Origin: Lenzites betulinus
Lineage: Eukaryota; Basidiomycota; Agaricomycetes; Polyporales; Polyporaceae
Assembly: GCA_022264855.1 (NCBI GenBank)
Contig: JABYQU010000053.1
Coordinates: forward strand, 232,548 to 296,547
Length of the DNA: 64,000 bases
Reading direction: 5' to 3'
Below, piece by piece: positions 54,773 through 64,000 of this stretch; position 1 is the stretch's first letter, and each line of letters begins with the position of its first letter. A program made the translations under genes and the position numbers. Under the pieces are notes generated by a model. The model saw nothing but the letters and a program-made list of their open reading frames with translations, was not told where the DNA came from and searched no databases.

Positions 54773-57646
54773 ATGTCGCAGCTTCCTAGCCTGAGTCCCC
54801 GCGCTGCTCAGCATGCCGAAGTCCGCAGACGGTCGTATCTGCTCCTCCAAAATGCCCGGGAAGAAGCCCACAACAAGAGACGTTATGACTCGACCGCCTC
54901 TCGCATTGTCATGGCCGAAGAATGCGCGAAGCGTACGGGCCTTTTGGCTCGTCCGGAGCAGCTTGATGTCGCAGAGTGTATGCTTCTGGGGCTAGACGCA
55001 GTCTGTATAGCCGGGACAGGCTGGGGAAAGACATTGCCCTTCGTACTGCCTCTTCTTGTTCCCCAATCCCGGGGGAAAATAGTTGTTATTGTATCTCCAC
55101 TTAATGCACTGGAAATAGATCAAGTAAGATGAATGAGACGACTCCCAATAAGAAAACATACTAAGCAGATGTAGGCTGCAAGATTTCAGAAGATGGACGT
55201 CACTGCAGTAGCACTTAATGCCAACACATGCACCCCAAAATTGTTGAAGGTCAGAGGCATGGTCCACTCTGATACAGCGAGCTGTAGCTGACGACCTAGT
55301 GCACCGGATAGGAGGTTGAACAAGGCAAACATTCAATACTGGTCGCCGGGCCCAAGCTACTCACAAGTATTGATAACCCCGTCCGTGCGTTATTCAACAA
55401 TCCCAAGTTCACTCGGAAGATCCTGGGGCTCGTCGTCGATGAAGCCCATTGTATATCTCAATGGGGTGGTGATTTTCGCCCCGAGTACGCCGCATTGGAC
55501 ATCATACGTGCTCTTTTACCCGTTCAGGCATCTGTCCTCGCCACCTCAGCGACCATGCCACCCCTTGTGCTCACAGAAGTTGGTCGTACCCTGCGCGTAC
55601 AGATCGAGAAGGTGTTCGTACTAAATCTTGGGAACAACCGTCGTAATATCACCTGGGAGGTGCGCGTCATGGCAGGCAGCAAATCTGATCTTGAAGCACT
55701 CGCTTTCCTCGTTCCGGATAACCCCACCAAGCTTTCGACACTCACAAAAGCCATGGTGTTCTTTGACGACATCCTAGTGCTCATGAAGGCTCACCGCTGG
55801 CTGCTATCACGTCTCCCGAAGGCATTGCACAGCCGTGTGAAGGGGTACTACTCGAGGCGAACTGAGCTCGCAAAGACGCTCGTCATGGACGACTTTGTGC
55901 ATGGGCGCGTTGATATTTTGTTTGCTACCGAGGCAGCGGGAATGGTCAGTACTCACCTTGTATACTATCAAAAACACACTTAACGTTAGTGATACATCCA
56001 TATGTCAGGGGTGCGACATACCGGACATCAAACTCGTCGCACAGTTCATGGTTCCGGAGAGCTTCACCATATGGACGCAGCGTGCTGGACGTGCCGGTCG
56101 TCGTCCAGATATTCAAGCTCGGGCGATTCTGTTGGTTCAGAAGTCAGTCTTCTCGGAGAAGGGGAAGAAGAGCCGCAAGGAAGGGGAGGCGATCACGTAC
56201 GTGAAAGAAATCGAAGGGGGAATGCGGGACTATGTGGATATCGCCTCAGATCGCTGCCTGCGAGATATTGCAGATGAGTATTTTGATAACCCACCGAGAA
56301 GAGAAAGTGCGTACCGTGTGTATGGTCGTCTGGTCAGCGAAGCCTGATGAGACCAAATTAGCTCCAAGTGGCGAGTGCTGCATCAACTGCACTCGACGCC
56401 GTCTTGCTCTAGAGCCTGCAGCAGACCCAAACGTAGCTGACGGTCTCCTGGTTCATCTCCCGGGAGCAGCGATGGAATCGTCCTTGGCTGAAGCAATGCC
56501 TCCTACAATCGAGCCCGCGCCGGATGGTATCGAAAGTGACACCGATACATTGGGGGTACCCGGTGGACGGTCCTCGGCCATGGATCGATTTGACGAGAGC
56601 AACTGGCGGGAGTGTCTGGCGGTGACACGTTGCGATGTGGATGCAGCAGCTGTAAAGCAGAAGCTTGTTCAGTGGCGACGCAGAATCTGGAAGGCTCACT
56701 ATAGCAATCAACCCTTCGGCTCCCCTGCCGTTCTACCCGACACCATTATCAACACCATCGCGTTGCGCACCACATATCAAACTGTCGACGACTTTGCCGA
56801 CCTTAAGGGTCTGCTCTGGAAATGTCATGCCGAAGAAATCCTGGTCATTCTTGCGGACACAGATCGCCCACGAGGTCTAGAGAAGCTACAAGCGGAGAGG
56901 GACAAGCATCTAGAGCGCGAGCAAGAGAAGCTTGACCGTGAGCAGCAGCGTTTGAAGAAGCAAGCTGAGTTAGCCCAACGCAGACAGGACCGCGAGGCGA
57001 AACAACAGGAGAGGGCGCGGGAACAGGCAGAGAGGGTTCGTGTGCAAGCGCAGAGGAAGGCCACTCGGGAGGCAGAGAAAGCAGAGAAGGCAGAGAGAGC
57101 GCAAGAGAAGAAGGATAAACGCAAGCTCGAGCGTGCTGAGGCATCCGAAAGAGCCCAGGAGGCCAAGAAGCGGCGCATCGAGGAGAAGGAGAACATCGAT
57201 CCTGCAGGACGCCCGGATGCTGTGGTAGACGCTGTGCTTCAGGCGCCATTGCCACGTCCTCGTCCTCAACCACGACCTCGTCGCAAACTCCCAGCCACAC
57301 CTAGTAGTCTCCTGCCCTTCACCCACGCTACGCCAGTTCACCAGTGTCTGCCGCCAGCTGTCTTTTCCGGTGTCCGTGTCTCGTACCTCCCACACCCAGC
57401 AGTCCTTGCTTGCCCGACAACACTTAGCATGTCTATGGACCCCCTACTCGACTCCCACACTATTCCAACCCACCCCGACACTGCCCATGGCGTTCTAGAG
57501 ACCGGTCAACAGCATATTGGTGTCAGACAGTCCTCAGGGACTATGCAAAACGTCGACCCAGATGGAGAGCGAGTTCAATTTGTGAGTTGTGATGGACACT
57601 GTATCGTCATGCTTCTGCTAAACATGCAACACAGGTACATTGGTGA
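54773..57646 (+). CDS. RecQ-like ATP-dependent DNA helicase with charged C-terminal helix
   Basis: Superfamily 2 helicase. Exons carry motif I AGTGWGKTLPFVLP, motif Ib-like IVVIVSPLNALEIDQ, motif II VDEAHCISQWGGDFRPEY (the RecQ signature), motif III ATSATMPP, motif V ILFATEAAGMGCDIPDI and motif VI QRAGRAGRR. A Cys cluster, GECCINCTRRR, lies where RecQ proteins bind zinc. The C-terminal 400 residues include about 110 residues of nearly pure Glu/Lys/Arg/Gln helix (around RDKHLEREQEKLDREQQRLK) and a Pro-rich tail, unlike cellular Sgs1/BLM. No HRDC domain is seen. Splicing a clean last intron (57582-57634) gives the end VQFVHW and TGA 57644-57646. Without that splice the frame stops at TAG 57660-57662. 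The gene converges on the DUF6589 gene. It is probably part of a mobile or expanded accessory family. Confidence 0.88.
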
Positions 57647-57654
57647 TATACTAG

Positions 57655-60422
57655 CTACGTAGTACATTCATCCATTCTATCTGGTAAAGCCCACACTTCT
57701 GTCGTTGCTCGTTCGAATAACCGGTCACTCCACCATCGCTCAACCATCCCCTCCACCTGCAGCTTTGTCGCACCCAGAGTAACATAATCAGTTGCATGGT
57801 CTGATTCCCCTCCTTTGATATTGCGGCCCTCCTCCACAGTGTGCGCCTGAAATCCGCAGAACATGGCCACCATACGTTCGATGTCCGCCGCTTTCTCGGG
57901 GGTTCCATGGCGAGTACCCCTCCCTTGTATGCTGCTGAATTGCGATGCAATGTTTGCTTTTACAGCACGCAAGACAGGAATTGCGGGGGAGACTTTCTGA
58001 ATGTACGATAAGGTGGCCCCCGGTCCAAACGAGCGCCATGTCACCTGCCGTACATCAAAGTGAGTGACATACGCCTGCCGCTTGTGATGTGTGCAACTTA
58101 CCTTGATATCTTTGATGTTATGCTCCTGTGCCATATCGACCGCCAGAAACCCATCATGTTTACCACTGAAGTTCACGAGCCAGCAGTAGGTACGGATATA
58201 TGTCCTGACGTCATGCCTAGTAAGTTATGATGTCCGCTGACATGATGTGACTCAGATTACTCACCGCAGTTCTTCAGGCCATTCACTACGAAGTTTGTGC
58301 AATAGCTCAAGCACCTCCACCGCATACTTATGATTCCCCCCGCCTGCAAACCGGAAGAGCATTGTCGGTAGCAGGTCCTCCATCCGCCCAACGTCCCCCA
58401 AGCGCATGGCCTCGCATAGGTTGAAATATCCAAGCAGATCGGCACTGAACATCGCCATCTGCCACGCTACCTCATCGTGTTTGTGCTCCGGTAAGTCGTC
58501 CATATCTTCTTGAGCACGTTGGACAATGTGTTCTTCGTACAGCTTGTCAAGGATGGCCAACAACTCCTCTGGAGTGCATGTGACTAAGTCGGCGGCGTGA
58601 TCGACATTGCCCGCTGTCGCCCAAAGCTGTAAGAAGTTCCCCTCGCCCACATGCCAGAGGGCTTCGTTCAGGTGGTGCCAGAAGACCCCCTTTGTCTCAG
58701 TTTTCACCAGTCCTTTCCGCCCGAGTGTCTCGAAGGCTCGCCGCAGCCCGATTCCAACCGATGTGCCAAGGTATTGTGTATGGAGTGAGTTCGCAAACGC
58801 CATGAGGGCGTGAAACCATCCAAAAACCGGCTCGAGCCATTCCATGCGCGAGAACGAGTTAGGATCGGCGTAGCGGTATCGGGTGAGACCCCGAATGCGG
58901 TCGACTGTGAGCTGGTCGCCCACCCAAACCAAGAGGCTTTCCTCGCCGAGTCGTCTCTTTGCGTCCTCAGAGCCGAGACCCATCTGCGTAAGCCAGATGT
59001 CATTGCAGAGCTTGTCGGTGCCATCATAGCTGCTCTCGTCGACCTCCACCGTTTCGAGGATCCATTGCTCTGCTATGTGGTCAGGCCCAGATTGGAGGAG
59101 AAGTGTTGGGGGAGGAGAGGTGAGCAGGTTGCTGTTACGGTGTGTATAGTTCGTGAATGCCGGCGAGTTGAGCAGGAACTGCAGGATTTGGTACCGGGCA
59201 TGAGCTTTTATGCGCACATTGGCGGCATCAACTTCATAGAGGGCTTGCAAGGGGAACGGCTCCGAGAAAGCTTGGCGGCGGTGCTCCTTCACTTTCTGAG
59301 CAATGTCTGGAGGTAGACCTGCGCCTTTCGGGAGGATGTAGATGGTGGCGGCGGAAGCGGAAATGAAACGGCTCATGTTGTGCCCTCGCTGAGAGAATAC
59401 GCGTTCTGGGAAATTGAGATTGTCGTGAGAGCCAAAATGTGCACGAGCTTGAATAAGCTGCCGTGTTGTAGCACTTTCTTGCATCGATATCTTGGCGAAC
59501 GTGTTGGCGGCCCACTTGTGGCTCATCGTGAAACCGAGAGCATGTAAGGCATCGAACGAGCGGGCGGAGAGCCCACAGGCTTTCAGATAGATTGACCAAA
59601 TGACTGTGAGGAGGCAGGAGTCATGCGAGCGTGAATACGATAGCATGGATATGATCGTGAGGACAACCTAACAACACCGAAGTTCATGAGGACATGAATA
59701 GATTCATATTATTACTAGCAACATACATGAAAAGGATTCTTATGTTTGTTTAGCTTTTGTTGTCGGCGGGTGCACGCAAGCTGCTCTAGCAAGGACCAAA
59801 GGCGTGGGGTGTGTGTGGTTCGAAGCTCGTTCCCCACCAAGCGGAAATTTACACTCGTTAGCCTCTCCTTAGACAGCATGTCCTGTGGAGGGCGGAACCG
59901 AGTCATGACGTTGTCCATATCCTCCTCCAGAAGTTCTCCTGCGCGCGCCAACACAAAATCTTCCATTGGCTTCCCTCCGCCGGAGTCCTTTCTTGTTGGA
60001 GGATGCCACCAGTTATCCAGCACCGTGACTAGTGTTGGGCTTCGCATGAAGACTGCACGCTGGTGGGAGATGGTGTAATTGGCCTGGCAGCCCGAGTCGC
60101 CCCAGAAGATCGCATCGAGAAAAATCTCGAGATTCAGCCCTTCATCCTTGATCAACTCCAAGATCTTTACCACAGACGCCTCCAGATTGCCACCCTGTTT
60201 ACAGAAGGTCTCCCGAGCTGATGCTGTGTAGCCGCTGTAGAAAGCATTCGAGGGGGATGGAGTGGGCGGAGGTGATGCAGGACACGGTGTTTCAGAAGTA
60301 CTTCCATGAAGATCTAGGTTCGGGGTATATAATGACAGTTCATCATCATAGTTGAGAGGTTCATCGTCGTCAGAGTCCTCAAATGCAGCCCAGTATTCAG
60401 CATCGTCCAAGGGAGGCGCCAT
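57655..60422 (-). CDS. DUF6589 protein, possible mobile-element component
   Basis: The start at 60422 (MAPPLDDAEYWAAF) begins an acidic N-terminus with EDSDDDEPLNYDDE. The body holds the family's signature blocks: LVWVGDQLTVDRIRGLTRYR, MEWLEPVFGWFHALMAFANS, LHTQYLGT, FWHHLNEALWHVGEGNF, CTPEELLAILDKLYEEH, EDLLPTMLFRFAGGGNHKYA, VEVLELLHKLRSEWPEELR, and after an intron VNFSGKHDGFLAVDMAQEHN and IKDIKVTWRSFGPGATL. The family is known mainly from Basidiomycota in many diverged copies and has no assigned function. The invariant-looking Asp in GDQLT and the acidic VDMAQEHN block are candidate metal ligands (my inference). The gene has about four exons. Its stop lies within 10 bases of the helicase stop, and its start faces the tnp2 gene. 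Confidence 0.85.
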
Positions 60423-61009
60423 GGCGCTGAGTGAACAAGAACACTTGCCCAACACGGCATTGACACTCCCAACGTGGCCCGTATGTGCTGACAACTACTT
60501 AATGACATGCAGAGTGATTCGGTGTAACGTCCGATGCTCTCAAGTGACCCGACGTGACCCCGAAATCACGAGTCGCTGTTCCTGAGACGAAAGACACCAG
60601 ACCTTCTACAGGACACTCTCGCCGGCGCCAACAAAACATCGTGGGAATGTTTGCGTGCAATATCTGAACTCCGATGTGGCGGCGTGCTTGGGCGAGTCTC
60701 TACGCCCAGTGGAAACCGCCCCGTTAAGGATTTGGCGCGGCCGTCTAGCATTCGGCGGGGTTTGGCTGTGTTAGGGTACGGCGCCTGTATGCGGTAGACG
60801 CGGCGCGCCATTCGGTCAGGTTTGGCAGGACAGGTCTATCTCTTCCCGTCCCGCCTGTCCATTGGACATTTCGCCAGATGTAGCCACGACCGCCGCCATG
60901 TCATTTCCCCAAGAATCCCAATATACCCTGTTCACGTCTTTCCTGCTCACAGCCACGCGCCACGCCCGCACTCACCTCGTCGCCCCGCCGCCGTTCCCGC
61001 CCTGCCCGT
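60423..61009. other. Divergent spacer between DUF6589 and tnp2 genes, with subterminal-like repeats
   Basis: 587 bases holding both promoters. Two imperfect direct copies of an 18-mer (cattcggcggggtttggc at 60749-60766; cattcggtcaggtttggc at 60809-60826; 15 of 18 identical) lie 60 bases apart in a GC-rich segment. Short subterminal repeats of this kind are bound by transposase in CACTA elements. That link is only a suggestion here. Confidence 0.4.
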
Positions 61010-64000
61010 ATGATCCCCCGCGCGTCCAGCTCTCTCCCCATATGGCGGTGTGACTGCGAGGAGCTATGCGGAGGAGTTCTACATGCTGTTCCAGAGCGGA
61101 CGTTTTACGAGCATGCACGCTTCCGCGAGGCGGCTGTCCGGCGCACACTTGGGAGCGCGTTAGATGATGCCCTGCACAGGGTAGCTGAGAATGCAAACAG
61201 ACAACCAGGTCCACATGCACGCAATAATGAGGACGCTACGAACTCTCAAGCGAAGCGTCAGCGCATACATCCGCCTTCGCCAGAGCCTGAGAATGCAAGA
61301 TAAATTCCGCTGCATTACACATGCTATACTCACTCATATTCTCTAGCCTATTCCATGGCGGGAGCCGCCCATACACGACGAGAGAGTGCAGGTCGATGAC
61401 CAGGTGGTTATGGTAAGCAAAATCTATCAATTTACACTCATTGTACTCATTCTCGGGCGCATACAGGAGCATGAAGCGCCCGCGCACGCCCAAGAACCCG
61501 CTGCGCAAGCCGAACAACCTGCCCCTCTTGCACCGGAACCGCCCGCGCAGGACGATGGACCGCTCGCACATCCCGAGGAGCCGCTCGCGCACCCACAGGA
61601 CCCGATCGCGGACCCCCTGCCTGAGCCGATCGCGGACCCCCAGGAGCCTGAGTATGGAGGAACAGAAGACACCGGCGAACTTCCGAATGCGAAACTCGAG
61701 GACCTTCGCACACAGCAAGCGTTCATTGCGCTATTGAAGGACGCCACACTCGAAAAATCGGGCATGCTCCCAGCCGACATTGATCGCCTCCGCAATCCAC
61801 GCCGCACCCTCCCGGATCTGACACTCGAGATTGAGCGCAAACGCCGCCTGGCCCTCCGTACATTTCTTGCCCACGGTCACTCTGAGGAGGCCTACCACGC
61901 GACCCGTGCGGCCATCAATGAGTACGATCCGGACGCAGAGGTGCCGCCGTACTATCTCCTCAAGAAGATGATTGCAGAACTCACCGGAGTCATTCCGATT
62001 GGAGCCGACATGTGCCCACGAAGCTGCCTCGCATACATCGGCCCATTCGAACACCTCGAATCATGTCCGTTGTGTCCAACGCACGAAGCCAGGTACGAGC
62101 TCTCTGGGCGCAAGAAGGTTGCACGCCGTACATTTGAAACACTGCCCTTGGGTCCCCAGCTCCAGGCGACCTTCCTATCCCCTGACAGCGCGAACGATAT
62201 GCAATACCGGCGCACAACAACCGAGCGACTCATGGGACGTCTTCTGGGCGGGCTTCCTCTGGGGAATCTCGAGGACTTCTGCTCTGGCGCCGACTATTTA
62301 CAGGCAGTACAGAATGGTCTTATCAATCCCGATGATATGACGCTGATGTTCTCGGTTGATGGCGCTCAACTGTACGAATCTAAGCAGTCTGACTGTTGGA
62401 TCTATATCTGGGTGCTGCTCGAGCTGGGGCCTGATAAGCGTTACAAAAAGCGCTATGTCCTTCCTGGTGCCATCATCCCGGGGCCCGAGAAACCCAAGAA
62501 CATCGAATCCTTTCTCTTTCCGGGACTGTACCACGTTGCCGCCTTGCAGCGCGAAGGGCTCGCCATCTGGGACGCTCTCGAGAAGCGCCTTTTCACATCA
62601 TTCCTCCACATCATCTTCGCATGCGCCGATGGACCCGGAATGTCCTGTATCAACGGCCTTGTCGGACACAGCGGCGCACAAGGCTGCCGTATCTACTGCC
62701 CTCTGCGTGGCCGGCGAAAACCCCACGGACCTCACTACTATCCTGCGATGCTCAAACCCTTGAACTACTACGAGCGGGGATGCGACCATGCCGACGTGCA
62801 CTTTGAAGACATTTTCAAGACACCCCTGGGAGTCTCTTGGTCTGATGCTGTGGAAGCTCGCTACAAGGGCAATCTAGCTAAGGTTCTGCGGGCATCTACT
62901 CAGGCAGAATACGCGCGACGGCGTCTTGAGACCGGCATTGCGAAACCGACGATCTTCAGTGGGCTGCCTCGCAACTTTGGCATTCCCCGGTGCTTCCCCG
63001 GCGATGTCATGCACTTGATTGCCTTGAATCTTAGTGACCTGCTGATTCCGCTCTTTCGAGGGACGTTTCGCTGTGAAAAAACTGACGACACTTCTACCTG
63101 GGAATGGGCTTGTTTGGCTGAGGACGAGTCTTGGCAATCTCACGGACGCCTTGTCGGCGAGGCAACTCTCTATTTACCTGGATCTTTCGGACGGCCGCCG
63201 CGCAATCCTGCGGAGAAGATCTCCAGTGGTTACAAAGCTTGGGAGTTTCAGTACTATGTCTTTGGGCTTCTACCTGGTCTCCTCTGGTCTCTTCAGCGTC
63301 CGATCTACCATGGCCACTTCTGCAAACTAGTGTCTGGGGTCCGCACAGCTCTTCTCCTCGTGATTCCCACCAACGAACGCCAACAGGCCCACACGCTACT
63401 CCTCGAGTTTGTGAGGGAGTATGAGCTGCTCTATTACCAGCGTCGCGTCGATCGGCTGCACTTTGTGCGACAAAGCATCCACGCGCTCGTTCACCTCATC
63501 CCCGAGAGCAAGCGCGCTGGACCTGGCTCACTACATTCACAGTGGACGATCGAGAACACCATCGGCAATCTAACTCGTGAAATCGGATCGGACCAGCACC
63601 CGTACGCCAATCTCGCCCAGCGCGCGACGCGTCGCGTTCAAGTCAACACACTCCAGAACATGTTTCCTACCGTACTCGCGCCTCCGTCGGACGATAGCCC
63701 GCGCGGCTGTGTGGCCCTGGGGGACGACTACACGCTCCTGCGTGCTCGTGATCGGACCACCCGACACCTCCATAACTCCGAAGCCGATGCCTTATTGCTA
63801 TATCTCACCGCAAAGGGTATTCCTGTGCAAGGATGGCTTCCTGTAGTCTGGAAGTGGGCACGCCTGCGTCTGCCCAACGGCCAAATCGCGCGAACAGCAT
63901 GGAAGGAATGCGAGCGCGAAAACCGGGGGAAAGATGTTCGCCGCGCACGGATGGTCAAGGTGACATGCGTTATTCATTCTCAATTATTATTTCGGCTCAT
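61010..64000 (+). CDS. Transposase, tnp2 family (CACTA/EnSpm type), 3' end outside window
   Basis: Exons 61010-61294, 61347-61412 and 61467 to at least about 63957. The N-terminus has a small zinc knuckle, CDCEELCGG...HAVPERTFYEHARF, then a Pro/Glu/Ala-rich linker. The core shows CLAYIGPFEHLESCPLCP, TTERLMGRLLGG, LMFSVDGAQLYESKQSDCW, IYIWVLLELGPDKRYKKRYV and IPGPEKPKNIESFLFPGLYH, the hallmark stretch of tnp2 proteins. CADGPGMSCINGLVGHSGAQ and the G-C-R-x-Y-C block follow, then PGDVMHLIALNLSDLLIPLF, HFCKLVSGVRTALLL and HSQWTIENTIGNLTREIG (DUF4218-like end). The first intron appears to be GC-AG (gcaaga...ctctag), and the second is a 54-base GT-AG intron with no stop. The frame remains open to the window edge with no lesion seen, so the copy may be intact. 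Confidence 0.9.

Noticed and set aside
60560..60900. Possible CACTA terminal inverted repeat
   Set aside because: No CACTA-type terminus or matching inverted copy could be found within the window; only weak subterminal-like direct repeats are present.
1..64000. CRISPR arrays, prokaryotic operons or ribosome binding sites
   Set aside because: The window is clearly eukaryotic nuclear DNA with spliceosomal introns; no such structures are present.

Overview
This is nuclear DNA of a filamentous basidiomycete, most likely an Agaricomycete of the polypore type. The evidence is a coding style of many exons split by GT-AG introns of about 50-65 bases, GC-rich exons in AT-richer spacers, and lineage-typical families: a polyporopepsin-like aspartic peptidase, a TRI5-type sesquiterpene synthase, Egt1, F-box-like proteins with the 'LACTDDG' signature, DUF6589 and tnp2 transposase. 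Genes were rebuilt by joining exons by eye, so exon edges are models rather than transcript evidence.

Left part (1-22 kb): the Egt1 ergothioneine gene (cut off at base 1), a DHHC palmitoyltransferase, an intronless F-box-like gene, an aspartic peptidase, a BTB/POZ protein, an aldo/keto reductase divergent from a gelsolin/severin-type actin regulator, a small protein of unknown function, a triple CCCH zinc-finger protein and a heme oxygenase.

Middle (22-42 kb): a short-chain dehydrogenase, a WD40 protein of the DCAF5 type, a PA-TM-RING ubiquitin ligase, then a cytochrome P450 with an in-frame TAG just after the heme Cys motif and, 0.7 kb on, a TRI5-family terpene synthase that lacks its central exon. 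These two look like a decayed sesquiterpene locus. A GH30 glucanase and two tandem arrestin-like paralogs follow.

Right part (42-54 kb): a class III CoA-transferase (succinyl-CoA:glutarate type) divergent from 2-oxoglutarate dehydrogenase E1 over 291 bases, a DUF2235 alpha/beta-hydrolase, a GPT2/SCT1-type glycerol-3-phosphate acyltransferase and a tRNA-Thr(CGT).

The last 9 kb (54.8-64 kb) look like an accessory or mobile block: a RecQ-like helicase with a long charged helix, a DUF6589 protein converging on it with the stop codons only a few bases apart, and a CACTA-type tnp2 transposase running off the right end. This three-gene block is the most unusual structure in the window. Three probable GC-AG introns (gelsolin, WD40 and transposase genes) are a second theme.
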